Assembly (NCBI GenBank): GCA_032622095.1
Contig: CP136069.1
Span: forward strand, 41,080,194-41,144,193
Reading direction: 5' to 3'
Origin: Siphonodentalium dalli
Lineage: Eukaryota; Mollusca; Scaphopoda; Gadilida; Siphonodentaliidae
Length of the DNA: 64,000 bases
Numbering within the stretch: position 1 is the first letter of the stretch; the number at the start of each line of letters is the position of its first letter. Below are positions 22,330 to 36,300 of this stretch, one piece after another. A program made the translations under genes and the position numbers. Under the pieces are notes generated by a model that worked only from the letters and a program-made list of their open reading frames with translations, did not search any database and had not been told where the DNA came from.

Positions 22330-22462
22330 CTTCTGCACTTGTATTATATTTTTGCTTGTCATCTTATATTTCCTGACATCCCTCCAGATGAATAATAGAC
22401 CATCCGAATGTATACTTTTATGACTGAATTGGAGAGAATCCATTTAGTAAAGAAAGAATTAA
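22330..22462. mobile_element. TTAA-element remnant abutting the KLHL20 exon 1 acceptor
   Basis: The sequence ACTTGTATTAT...GATGAATAATAGACCAT...TATACTTTTATGACTG...CATTTAGTAAAGAAAG ends at a TTAA (22459-22462) and matches the right-hand part of the element at 33708-33961 in KLHL20 intron 4. The remnant stops 22 bp before the AG of the first coding exon, so the branch-point region there is probably transposon derived. Confidence 0.6.
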
Positions 22463-22500
22463 ATTGAAATTTTCTTTTTTGCAGATTTCATAAGGGTTAA

Positions 22501-23031
22501 ATGGATATGCCACAGAGTCAGTTTGATGGCACCATGGAGCGGCCTCCATCGCCTGCTCGTCTGGCCTACACATCAGACAAACACCCAGGACATGCTCTAG
22601 AAGCCATAAATGTTCTACGCAAACACCGTGAATTGTGTGACGTTGTACTAATAGTGGGACAGAAAAAGATTTTCGCCCACCGGGTAATCCTCTCGGCATG
22701 CAGTCCGTACTTCCACGCTATGTTTACTGGTGAACTTGCTGAGAGTCGGCAGACTGAAGTCACTATTCGAGACATCGACGACAATGCTATGGAGATTCTG
22801 ATAGATTTCTGTTACACGTCTAACATCACCGTGGAGGAGAGCAATGTCCAGACTTTACTTCCAGCTGCTTGTCTTCTTCAACTCGCTGAAATTCAAGACG
22901 TGTGTTGTGAATTCTTGAAAAGACAATTAGACCCATCAAATTGTTTGGGTATTCGGGCTTTTGCGGACACTCATGCCTGCAGGGACCTTCTCAGAATAGC
23001 AGATAAATTCACTCAACACAACTTCCAAGAT
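22501..23031 (+). CDS. KLHL20: KLHL20 coding exon 1 (start, BTB, start of BACK)
   Basis: The exon opens at 22485 after TTTTTTGCAG, with 16 nt of 5' UTR, so at least one 5' non-coding exon lies upstream. TAA at 22498-22500 is in frame just before ATG. It encodes residues 1-177: a short variable N-terminus, then [12 protein letters not shown] and [13 protein letters not shown] of the BTB fold, and ends [13 protein letters not shown]. Donor GAT|GTAAGT, phase 0. Confidence 0.95.
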
Positions 23032-24361
23032 GTAAGTTACATGTACATGTATACTATAATCAGGGTTTCCTCTTGGGATTGTGGCCATTTGGCCCCTATT
23101 GCCGCTGTAGAAAATGTCATTTGGTGCAAAATGAATCATAATTGTGTTTTTATTTTTAACAAACTGGACGGTTATGTAATGAAATGGTGTTTTCATTGGC
23201 TTTGCATGCATGAATATAATATTTCATGTAGAAATCTTCTAGTAAAATAAGTAAACTGAGAAATTTTTGTACCACTGCCAACAATGGTGTTAGGGCTACA
23301 GCTTAGTATGTCTCAAAGGGGAAATTTAAGCTGGAGGAAGGACCCCAAAAATGATAAACTGCCCCTCAAGCGGAAACCCTGCTATAATCACTTTTAATGG
23401 TACGCTTATCAACACTAAGTTGTTTTATAATTGACCACATCATATTCGGTACATACACATTTGGCTGTCATAAAATGCAGCCCTCATAATTCAGATTTTT
23501 CAGCTTCGTCAATCCACTACGGCAACCATTGATGTGGGGTCCATTTGCTTCGGCAAATGGCTTCGGCATTGCTGATTGCCGTAGCCAATTATGAGGGCTG
23601 AAAATGTATCCCCAAAGGTTTGGATCTATCCATTTCTTGTGTTGATTTTAACCCTTTCAGTGCCAAGTCCGATTTTTGTATCAACCCATATTTCCTTGAT
23701 CATTTTTCAAATTTATTGATTACTAGCAGGTTAGCCCGCCACTGGCGGCATTCGTCCCATGGCTTTGTTCGAAAAAGCAATTGCAACAGGTTCCGAGACA
23801 CTTGTGCTGCAATTGCAGCAAATTTCGGCAATAGTCAGAAACATGACAATTTTTTGTTTTTCAATTTTACCCGATTTTTTTTGGTTTTTCAAGGAGTTAA
23901 TTGTGCCTTTTTAATTTTGTTTTTCAATTTTACCCGATTTTTTTTGGTTTTTCAATGAACCCGTCCATGACACTTCCCGTATTTAGCAAGTTTGAGCTGA
24001 ATCGGTTCGAGTCTATAAAGGACACACACATATATATGACACTTCCCGTAGGTAGCAAGTTTGAGCTCAATCGGCATTCCCTGGAATTTCCCAGTCAATA
24101 TTTAGCAAGTTTGAGCTCAATCGGTTCGAGTCTATAAAGGACACACTCATATATATGACACTTCCCGTAGGCAGCAAGTTTGAGCTCAATCGGCATTCCC
24201 TGGAATTTCCCAGTCACCAACGCGGCGTAATTTTGGTACATATATAGAGACCAATTGTCCATCGGCTGTCATGTGTAGTAAAGATGTCTTATAAGCCGAC
24301 ATTGCCGTGGGGATGCCCGTTCCTACACGCGTTTTCGATTCTATGAAGTACCCACATATAT

Positions 24362-24392
<31 letters not shown>

Positions 24393-27300
24393 CTGTAAAA
24401 ACAAAGCGCGCCATCCGTGCTCGCAGGGAATAAATTTCGAGCGATAACGTTTGCGTAAATACGAAATTGTGAGTGTTGGTTTGTAACCGGGATTTCTGAG
24501 AAGCATTATGCCTATAACTACCCCCCCCCCCCCCATAAGCCCTGACCTAAGTGTCATACATACTATAACAATGATGTTGTAAGAGCTCCAATAAATCTCC
24601 CCGCATAGGCAAGCACTCAATGTTCCCGTATAACTATGCTAATAACGTTGAATGGGAAACAGACGCTCTTTATAGAGATGCGTCAAAAACAAACGCTCAT
24701 TAAATAATCACTTGATTAACCCACGCCGTGCCTTTGCGGTGATTTGAGATTGGAGAACGGGTGCTCTGAGCTTCTCTAAAACGCGACCACAGTCGTGTCG
24801 GTGGGATTTTACACTTACATACGAAATTTGATCTCAATCTGTACACGCGTTTTGGATTCTATGAAGTACACATATACGGATGTCTCAAAATATATAGTAT
24901 AGATAATAATGTGATACATTGATGGAAAGAGCTCTCGGACTTGGCACTGAAAGGGTTAAAAGTATATTAAAAGTATATTCTGATCTTATTATTATTAGGT
25001 CATGGAGAGCGAGGAGTTTCTACTTCTACCAGTCAATCAGCTAGTCGATATTGTATCTAGTGATGAACTCAATGTACGCAGCGAGGAACAGGTCTACCAG
25101 GCCTGTACCGGATGGGTCAAATATAACATACCAGACAGGCGAACGCATTTAGCAAATGTAAGTTTAATATTTTATAGCTCACAAGCACAACTTCATGGCC
25201 TTCCTATATTGTGGCATGTGTTACTCTGTCTTTTACCTCTTCCATTACAAGGCTTTTCATAAGAAGAGAACAGTTATTATACATGTACCCCCTTAACAAT
25301 GTTATGGGGGGGGGTATATTGAGAATTAACATTTCCGTCTGACTAGCCCTCAGTTCGTCGACTCAATTTTGACTGAGCTTGTATTCCTACATTTTTCAGT
25401 CAATTTTTTTAAAACTTGGCACAGATATTTAGTACCATGGGAACCTGTCCATTTTTTTTACTTAGAAATTTTTCGCAACATGCATAATTTTGTCCAAGAT
25501 TGTACATTTTCCAGTATATTATATTTTTTGGCACAGATATCTAGTACCCTGGGAACCTGTGCACCTGCAGTTATGAGGTCCATGGATTATGAGGTTTAGT
25601 GGGGTTTTTAAATCCCCCTTTTTCGATTTAGAAAAAAGTTTGCGACATGCATAATTTTGTCCGAGCTTTTATTCCTCTTTTTTTGTTTTCAAAAAACATA
25701 TATGTTAATATAGCTACCCAATTGCACTGCAGGGTATCCTTAGTCCCACTGGGACAATCCCACCTCTAGTTTCTAATTGCATTATTGTTCATTAATTTTT
25801 TTAGGGACAACTTGCCTGGTCTAGAAAATCCCCGCCTAGCTAAGTGAGACTAGCTAACTTAACCCAACTAAGTGAGCTGGGCAATGTTTCCTTTTGCCTT
25901 GATCTACCATCAAGTTTCATGATTGCTTGAGTTAATGTCTGACAAATGGCAGTTCTTACTTGGTATTAAGTCTTTATTTGGGTATGGATAATAAGGCCAG
26001 TTACCGACTGTCCGGCCATACTAGCGGAAATCTACCACTTGGCTTATATTCTGAGATATCCCTTTTAATCAATTTAAAAATAATTTTTTGTTTATTTATT
26101 TCAATAATAAATTTTTTTTTAAATTCATTATTGAAGACACAAATATATAAAGAAGCCCACCACCCTTGCCCATTAGTGCTTCTAGGGTATCTGTTATCAA
26201 ACACTTGTTTTAAATTTATTTCACAGTCACAATACAATACATCCTGTGCATATGCTAGAATGCTATCTCTTACAATGAAAGTCAGTAAGGCCAGTCTGCT
26301 CTGTTGATAATTATCCACATGTCAAATCTGACAGTGCAGTATCAATAAGCACACAGCTCTCTCTATCCAGACTGGAGAGGTTTTTTTTTGGTAATTAATT
26401 TTGAAATTGAATGTCAAATATATTCCCAGTAGCCTTCATTCTCTACTCATATGAACTATTACTGGTTACAGGTAAAGGAATTTGTTCAAATGGTGGGTCT
26501 GTCGAAATAGGCCATTTATACAGTTTTAACACATCCTTTCAGTGAATTAATTTCTACCCTATGAATGGTTCTGTAGTTCTGTGTGTACCACCACCTTTTG
26601 TTGATTGAGACTGTTTCTAATGGAGACAGCTTTATAAGTTTAAGAATAGGCCACTCTCTCCAAAAACTTTTAACCAGTTTTAAATACCCCCTCCATAAGA
26701 CAAACTATTTGAGTTGTTGAGTTCAAGTTTGGTACTGATTATAGTTTTAAGCTCACTTGAAGCAAAGTCTTCGGTGGAGCTACCGGTTATAGTCATCACT
26801 CCTCGTCCATCTGTCCATCAAAAATTGTTTAAACATCTTCTCCATACACATAAAACCGAATGGGTTCATATTTGGTGTGCAAGCCTGGATATAAGAGGTC
26901 GGACACGGTCATTGACCGAGCCAAATACACCGATGACCGGCGCCGCCTTATTATCGTCCGTCAGTTTGTCCGGCGCCCATTATCTTCACAAAAAATATAT
27001 AATTAAGGGGAAAACAACAAGTAGATGTATTATCCGCGGCAAAGACATTCAATTACCACTACTGTGCACTAAATATCAAATCCCCCCACCAATACAACGC
27101 GTTTTACCGAAAACCGTTCCGTATACAGGACCTATAAATGTAATTTTAATGCAACCTCTAACCTAAATTGTCCGCGATTGATGATTGATCACAAACTGCG
27201 AATTATCGCTGCCTTCATGTCCGCACTATTTACGATTATTTTTAGAACGTGAAAAACCCAGAAAAAATGGCTGCCACTGGGGGGAAACTCCAACCAAGAA

Positions 27301-30300
27301 ATACACTTTGTCATGTTTTTCTCGTTTGACGTAAGATACATGGAGATGTCACAAGTTAAATCAGCACAAGTGTAATATATTCCACAAGTTAAGGGTGTTA
27401 GTTGGAGATTTAGCGGAAGAAATTCCGGAAAAAAATTCATACCGGGTAGTTTTTAAATCGCCGCGTTTTGAAACATGTGCTCGTGTTTACTTGGGGGAAG
27501 CACGGCGTAGGATTTTTTCTGCGGACTAATAATGTAATAGTATTTTTGAAACTGGAAAAGAATTCAGCAGAGACATACTGTAAATGACAGCCTTGTCTGA
27601 CTTTGCACCCCTGTCACATTATGACATGATAATATGAGCTTCAGCTAAAAGTGATGTAAAACACCATAATTCATAACATGGTACATCAATGAATCTAATT
27701 TGTGCATTGGAATGGGCTAAAAAACAACTAATTGCTGCTATTTATTGATACCAGGTAAATGACAGACACACTTTTCAAATGTCAGACGCCGAATCTTTGG
27801 TGCCTGTCATTTTGTCAGACACTCAAAAAAAATTATATTCAGGCTTGTTGGTGTGTGGTGTTCCCTAGGTGACTCATATTCAGATTTGTTAAAATGAGAT
27901 CACCAAGTCAAATAGTTGCGAAGCCAGGGCCATAACTCTTTCCCTCCATAGTAATTCTTAAAACAACTTCTTCTCAAGAACCATTTGGTTGATACGGAGT
28001 GTCCCTGGTTTACTGGGGTTCAGATTTATTAAAATTGGGTCACTGGGGCAAACATGGGCAAAGCCAGTGTCAATATCTATAAAAAAAAAAATTAGATAAT
28101 TTTTTTTAGATTTAACTCCTTTCTCAATTAAAAAAAAAAAACATTTTTAAAAGAAAAATAAAACATTAAGATTTTACTCCTTGCTCAATTTTTTCATAAA
28201 AAAAAAACAACAAAAATTTTCATTTAAAATTAAAATTTAGCTTTACAGTCTGGTGAACGACCCCACAGTCATTGACTGTCTTGTTGTAGAATAACCAGGT
28301 TTTGGTTTCGGCTATGGTTTTAATCAATACACCAATGACTATATGCATTGAGCAGATGGTATAATATAATTATGGCATAATAAATCCAGCCATTTTCCAG
28401 CCATTTCCATAGTCTATCCAGCAGTATGTGACATTACCGCCCATATGACACCAAAATGTTCCAAATTGAAACTGCTATAGTGGTGGCAAATAGCGACCAG
28501 AGGTGTTGGTTAATTGCAACCTGAATAATAGGTTTTATAGAATATATCGGTTGCCATTTGGTTTTGAAATAAAACCGAAATAAAACCGAGAAGCCATAAA
28601 ACCGCACATCACTACTTGAAAATGCTGAGTTTAGTGTGCCTGTCATGTGCAGAATGAGGTCCCCAGAGGGAAACATTAGTGACGCTATCCCGCGTAGTGG
28701 GCTAGCATCACTAAATTCACACTCTGGGGACCTCATTCTGCTTAGGCCATCTGATCTGGAAAGTTTCGTTATTATCAAATTTCACTAAATTCACCCTCTG
28801 GGGACCTCATTCTGCAAATGACAGGCACACTAAACTCAGGCTTGCTACTTGACACTGTTTGTATTTATATCTGATACAGGTTCTTCAGCATGTGAGGTTG
28901 CCCCTAATGAGTCCTAAATATTTAGTCGGCACAGTCGGATCAGACTTACTAATCAAAAGTGATGAGGCGTGCAGAGATCTGTTAGATGAAGCTAAAAATT
29001 ATCTCCTGCTTCCACAAGAGAGACCACTGATGCAAGGTCCCAGAACGCGGCCACGAAAACCAATCAGATGTGGCGAGGTCCTCTTCGCAGGTTGGTTGAT
29101 TTGAACCTAATTAGGAGAGCAATGTTCAAGTTTAAATTTAATATGAGCATTTATTCAGTTCCAGACAGGGATAAAAAAGGCTAATATTATTATACTCATT
29201 TACAGACCTAACCGGCACTGAAACATGGCTGCCAGTAGCAATCTTGGATTTCAAATTTGAATCCATCGGCACACCCTGCAGCCCGCATAGAGCTTTTTAG
29301 ATGCCTGTTTTAAAAAAAATGGACGTATTATGTTATTGGTCCATCCGTTCGTCTGTTTATCCAATCGCTTTTTCCTTTCCAGATGATAACATTAGTACAT
29401 CTGAACTGAATGGAATAAAATTTGGTATGTGAGTTTACTAGCCCAAATTTGGGTTCCGTGCGACAATTTTCACCAGAGATATGGCCCGATGGTCGCTCTG
29501 AAACGTTTATGGTACTGCATAATTTTGATGATTGAAACGAAGAGAAAGCAGTGCATGAAGATAATACAATATACCTTTTCCGGACATTCTGTTTCCAATT
29601 CCAGAATCATGATTGATGCAAAAGCAGTGTTTTTGTACAGGGCCTGTACATTGTGTTTGAACTTGTATTTTCTTTGACTTCAATGCATCTTTCTGGGACA
29701 TATATTGATAATCACAGAAAGGAAATTTAGGTATTTATTGACCTACTAGCAGGGTTACCCGGCGTTGCCCAGGTTAAAGTGATGTGAAACCCTCTGCATA
29801 TTGTGGATATATGGTGGGAATAGAGACTCTTGTTCAAAGAGTTAACCATATTCTCATAAATTATATATCCAAAACATGATTCTTACACACGGAATATCAG
29901 TAGTAGCTCACCTTGTCGGATCGGAGCGATTGTCATTTTGTTTATCGCGATTAATCCGTATACTTCAGATGTTATAACATGAACTTCATGAACACATTAG
30001 TTCGCAAAAATAAAAGATGACAATTGGGTTTTACATAGAGATGTATCAATCAATCTAGTGGGTATGACTGAGATTTTGATGACACCTGGTTTCCATATCT
30101 CCATGGAGATACAGATGTTTTAAGGAAATTTCCAGGTGCTCCTCTGTTCATTGTGCTATATACTGGCTAATTATTCTCATTTTAAAATAAATGTTGCTAT
30201 GCAGCTATATCAGCTACATGTGCCCGACATAGAGCGAGATTGTGAGTTGTTTATGTTAGGCGATGAGTCTGTTCTAAAACATGAAAGATATCATCTGTAT

Positions 30301-33300
30301 ATTGGGCAGATATAACATTGTCAGATATCAGTATTGGAGGAACCTGAAAAGTCAAGTGCCACTGGCTCCGTTTTCTTTTATCTCAGAAGAAATTATATTT
30401 GACGGCACACTGTGACCACTGTTGTTGAACAGGCCTTCTATACATTTCCATATCTCTTGTAATCTTTTTGTGGAAACTATATTGAATGGGGCAGACTCAA
30501 TTGTGTTATAATATTAACATGAGCTATTCTAATATTTTAACATGCACCATTATCTTCCTCGTAAAAAGTTACCACTGTTAGAACGCCTTGGCGCCATCTC
30601 TATTGTAACCCGTGAAGTTATATATAGAACACTTACATACAGACAGACATATATTTGCAAATATATCTAGGCACCAACTGTGACGTTTTTAACACGCACG
30701 ATTTGATTCCTCGTATCATTTGAGAAGAATGTGTATGAATTTGATGTTAATTGGCACTAAATATATTTCTATCAGTTGTGGTGACCTGCCCGTCCCTATT
30801 TCGGACTCAAGCGGCGCCACATTTGACATCATTAAACCACAAACTTAGACCGCGTTATGGACATGAATAATATATAAAATTGTTGAAAATTGGTGAGTAT
30901 ACAAATTCGTATCAAATTTAGGGCCCCCATATCTCTCACCCAAACGGCACCAATTTGGCGTATTTAAACCACACGATTAGATTCCTCGTATCGCGGAGAA
31001 TTGTATCCGTCTGGTGGAATTCGGCGCTAAACATATTGTTTATCCATTTCTGTGTCTCTCTCACCCTCTGTGGACCCCTGTCTCGAATGGCACCACTTTT
31101 GTCATCTTTAAACCACACAATTATACTCCTGATATCATGGAGATAAATATTTATAAGTTTGGTGCTAATCGGCGACTAAACAATTCTTTAAACAAAAACT
31201 GACCAAATTTAGTGCCTACAACCCCCCCCCCCCAAATCTCACATCCAAACGACACCAATTTGGTGTTTTTAAATCACACAATTAGATTCCTTGTATCATG
31301 GAGAAGAATGTGATTTAATTTGTTGGAAATCCTCGCTAAAATTATTTTTATTTTTATCAATGTTGTGCCCCTCTCCCTTTCAGTGCACCCCTGACTCGAA
31401 TGACGCCACTTTTGACAGCTTTAAGCCACCCCCATTAGACTCCTCATACTGTGTGGATGATTTTGTATAAGTTTTTGTATAAAATTGGCGAGTATACAAA
31501 TTCGTATAAAATTTAGAGCCCCCATATCTCTCATCCAAACCGCACCAATTTCACGTATCTAAACCACACGATTAGATTTCTCATATCACGGAGAATATGT
31601 ATCAATCTGGTGGAAATCAGCACTAAACATATTGTTCATCTTTGTTTTGTGTTTGGCATATTTAAACAACACCATTAGATTCCTCATATCATGGGAATGA
31701 TTATATACAAGTTTCGTGGCAATCGGTTGCAAACGTTTTTTCTACCCCTCCCCCTTTTCTGCCCCTGACAACGGCGTCACTTTAGCAAATTCTAACCGCA
31801 CCATTATCTTTCTCGTAAAAAGTTACCCCTAGTAGACCGTTTGGTGCCATCTAGATGGTCCCTCGGCGCTAAACTTAGTTTATCCATTTTTGTGCCCCCT
31901 CCCCTTCCGTGCATCCCTAACTCGAACGGCGCCACTCTTGACATATTTAAACCACACCATCAGATTCCATATATCATGGGGATGATTATATATAAGTTTC
32001 GTGGCAATCGGCGACAAAAAAAACTTCAGCCCCTCCCCCTTTTCTGCCCCTGACAAAAACGGCGTCACTTTAGAACATCCTAACCCTCACCATTATCTTT
32101 CTCGTAAAAAGTTACGCCTAGTAGACCCCTTTGGTGCCATCTAGATGGTCCCCTGTGAATTTCTATAGAACACAGACAGACAGACATTCGCAAATATAGA
32201 TATAGATTTCGATACTAGGACAAATTTAAAGCAAATATTATTCGGTGTATTTTGGAGCGCAAACCGCAATGTGGCTTTAATAATTGTTACAAATGTACTC
32301 AAGATTATTTTTGAGAAATACAAGATATATACTTACTAACAATATCATACTCTTAAATATGGTGAAAACAAAGAAACTTTTTCTAATGTCAAAAGTAGTT
32401 ATTAGATGTAAATGTAACTGATTTTGTCTTCCAGTTGGGGGTTGGTTATTAGATGTAAATGTAACTGATTTTGTCTTCCAGTTGGGGGTTGGTTATTAGA
32501 TGTAAATGTAACTGATTTTGTCTTCCAGTTGGGGGTTGGTTATTAGATGTAAATGTAACTGATTTTGTCTTCCAGTTGGGGGTTGGTTATTAGATGTAAA
32601 TGTAACTGATTTTGTACTTATTAGATGTAAATGTAACTGATTTTGTCTTCCAGTTGGGGGTTGGTTATTAGATGTAAATGTAACTGATTTTGTCTTCCAG
32701 TTGGGGGTTGGTTATTAGATGTAAATGTAACTGATTTTGTCTTCCAGTTGGGGGTTGGTTATTAGATGTAAATGTAACTGATTTTGTCTTCCAGTTGGGG
32801 GTTGGTTATTAGATGTAAATGTAACTGATTTTGTCTTCCAGTTGGGGGTTGGTTATTAGATGTAAATGTAACTGATTTTGTCTTCCAGTTGGGGGTTGGT
32901 TATTAGATGTAAATGTAACTGATTTTGTACTTATTAGATGTAAATGTAACTGATTTTGTCTTCCAGTTGGGGGTTGGTTATTAGATGTAAATGTAACTGA
33001 TTTTGTCTTCCAGTTGGGGGTTGGTTATTAGATGTAAATGTAACTGATTTTGTCTTCCAGTTGGGGGTTGGTTATTAGATGTAAATGTAACTGATTTTGT
33101 CTTCCAGTTGGGGGTTGGTTATTAGATGTAAATGTAACTGATTTTGTCTTCCAGTTGGGGGTTGGTTATTAGATGTAAATGTAACTGATTTTGTACTTAT
33201 TAGATGTAAATGTAACTGATTTTGTCTTCCAGTTGGAGGTTGGTGTAGTGGTGATGCTATCTCCAGTGTGGAGCGATATGACCCCCAGACCAGTGAATGG

Positions 33301-36300
33301 CGAATGGTTGCTCCGATGAGTAAGAGGCGATGTGGTGTTGGGGTCGCTGTACTTAATGATCTATTATATGCAGTAGGAGGGCATGATGGACAATCATATT
33401 TGAACAGTATTGAGAGGTATCATCTTAGATAGAATATGAATGATCTTTGGTATATTCAATAAAAACAATGGGATGAAAGATATATACGTACGACCAATAA
33501 ATTTAACAGTATTTCCCCAATCTTAAAGGAATTTTACTGGCTGCCAATTGAAGAGCTTTTAGAATTCAAACTTCTCATCATAACTTACAAATGTATAGAT
33601 GTCGGAGCCCCAATGTATTTATCTAGTTTACTATTACGTTATGTTCCTGGCAATATGGTACTGTATATATGGTGTGGATTTTCTGCATGATTCAATTTAA
33701 AATTAGATTAACGCTTTCTTTACTAAATATTCATTGACAAGTAGTTCCCTTAGGAAATGTTCAGATAATAAGTTCAACAAACAGCTTATTTTATGAACAT
33801 TTCCAACCAATGAATAGGAATCTTTCTCAACTTGTATTATCTTTTTGTCTCTCTGTCGTCTGTTCATTTTACATGAACAACCCTTCAAATGAATAATAGA
33901 ACATTCCAATATATACTTTTATAACTGGGTGGGAGATTCCATTTAGTATAGAAAGGGTTAAAGTGAAAATTTGGTGTTTATTATTTACAGTACTTTAGTG
34001 AGTAACAAGTAATAATAGTGAATATTCATGGTTTCTGCAGTGTTATTTCTAATGTTTTGTTTGTAGGTTTGACCTACAGTACATACAGTGACATACAGTA
34101 ATGCCCTAATTAATCGACTTCTTAACCACAGCATAATTATGGGTAACTTTTCAGGATTAAGTCGGAAATATGGCTTGTTGTCATTCATCGGAAAGCTCTC
34201 GTCGAGAGCTTTCCGATGAATGGCAACAAGCCATATTTCCGACTAAATCCTGAAAAGTTACCCATAATTCTGCTGTGGTTAAGAAGTCGATTAATTAGGG
34301 CATTACTGTAGCTACTGGGTTTTTCATTAGCGAATACTTAGTTGACTCCAGTTATATTCTTATTGTTTTGTTTGTAGGTTTGACCCACAAACCAATCAGT
34401 GGTGTAGTGATGTTGCCCCAACTAGTTCTTGTCGAACCAGTGTCGGCGTGGCTGTGCTTGATGGCTATTTATATGCTGTCGGTGGCCAGGATGGTGTTTC
34501 TTGTTTGAACTTTGTTGAACGTTATGATCCACAATTGAATAAGTGGAACAAAGTGTCTTCCATGAGTACACGACGACTCGGTGTAGGTGTGGCTGTTCTT
34601 GGTGGTTTTCTGTACGCTGTTGGAGGGAGTGATGGAACATCACCACTCAACACAGGTATACACAGAAAAATTACTGAAAATCCTCTTCTCCCTCTCAATG
34701 TCAACTAGGGACATCATAATAATAATAATTGCTTGGACACTTACAAAAAACAGCCCTGCTTGGAACATCGAGAACCATCAGAAAGATAACATCTATGAAG
34801 ACAGTTTAGGTTGTATTGTTACAGTTTTAACAAACAGTCAATACTTACCTACATATATCATCCTTGAGAGTGGACAAAAGTCGAATAAGCATTTTAATAA
34901 TAATAATATATTTTAGAGCCTCATTTCCACTCAAATGTGCTCACAGGCTTAATTAAACATGAATACACAGAAATAAATTAATATTGTCCGCATTTGCATA
35001 ATTTGGATTTACAACTACATTTAAGTCTTGGAAATCTCTTTCGAAAAGATAGCTCTTCAACCCGGATTTTAAATCTTTGAATGGTAGAGGGAATCTCAAT
35101 TTATCCAGGAGACCGTTCCATGAGATAGGACTTACAACAGAAAGGCACGATCACCGCTGTATCCAAAATGCCTGTTTCTGCACAATTGAGCACATGGTCT
35201 GCTTCAAAACAAGAGGTTTTGCAGTTTTTGATAAAAACACTGAAATTGTTCCGGTTTGTTTTCATATTTTCATTAGTTCTAGCACTAACCCACATCTTCA
35301 GGTTGAGATTTGCTGGTCAGGGTGGATACATATCTTGCCCCGAACCTCAACGCTACAGGAAATGTATCTGTGAATTCTTGAATCATGATCTGTAAAGCAT
35401 ATCTGTGTCTTGATTTGTTTTCTCTATGTGGAGCCCCAAAACCCTTGTAAGACTATCAAATATATGGGCCCACAGAGTATTTCACAATTACTACAGACAA
35501 ACCAGGCTGGACAAACCATTATAAACAGGATTATTTAATAGAATGATGTTCAAGTTTCCACTGAATGATTCACATGGACCCCCCCCCCCCCTCCCAAACG
35601 GAGACCCTTTAGCCATGTCACTGATCAAAGTAGGTCAGGAAATAGGTAAAATACTATCATATAGACTTTAGAATACTCCTAAATTTTTATGAAACTATTG
35701 TAAAATAAATCCAAGTTAAAAATTGATCCTCCCCTTCTGTCCTTCAGTTGAAAGATTTGACCCGAGGACCAATCGGTGGACACCCGTGGCTGCTATGGGA
35801 ACAAGAAGAAAGCACCTGGGTGTGGCTGTGTTCACCAACATGATTTATGCCGTTGGTGGAAGAGACGACACCACAGAGTTAAGCAGTGCTGAAAGATTCA
35901 ACCCGCAAACAAACGTCTGGCAACCTGTTGTTGCTATGACATCGAGAAGAAGTGGAGTAAGTTATCTAGCATCATAATTGTATCAAAACTTCAGGGACTC
36001 TTGAACCAATATATGGAAAGGGGCCTTTTTGATTATCATTAAGAATATGCTATAACTACATGTAACACATTGATCAGATATTCACTATGCTAACTATCAT
36101 TGACTGTATTGTTAACTGTAATCTATCCCCTCTCCAACTTGAGCTACAGCATCATTGGCTCTTTCATAATGCTGATGTCCTGATCAACCATCTGTCGTTT
36201 GTCTGTCCATGTTTACATATGGGCATATATTTGTTACTTTGTGGGTACAATGGGCACTTGTTGGGTATTTTCCACCTTGTTGGGTATTTTCCCTGTTGTT

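Noticed and set aside
23032-23250. C-terminal 72 codons of the KLHL20 exon 1 ORF
   Set aside because: Intron read-through past a strong GTAAGT donor; the next conserved residues are in exon 2 at 24999.
24186-24620. 144-codon minus-strand ORF
   Set aside because: Inside Helitron HEL3, running through TA and C homopolymer tracts; no domain.
26714-27166. 150-codon plus-strand ORF
   Set aside because: Crosses a boundary between a dispersed repeat and unrelated DNA; no recognisable family.
32399-33232. CRISPR-like regular array
   Set aside because: There are no unique spacers: the whole 47-bp unit repeats, including the splice acceptor and exon start, in a eukaryotic intron.
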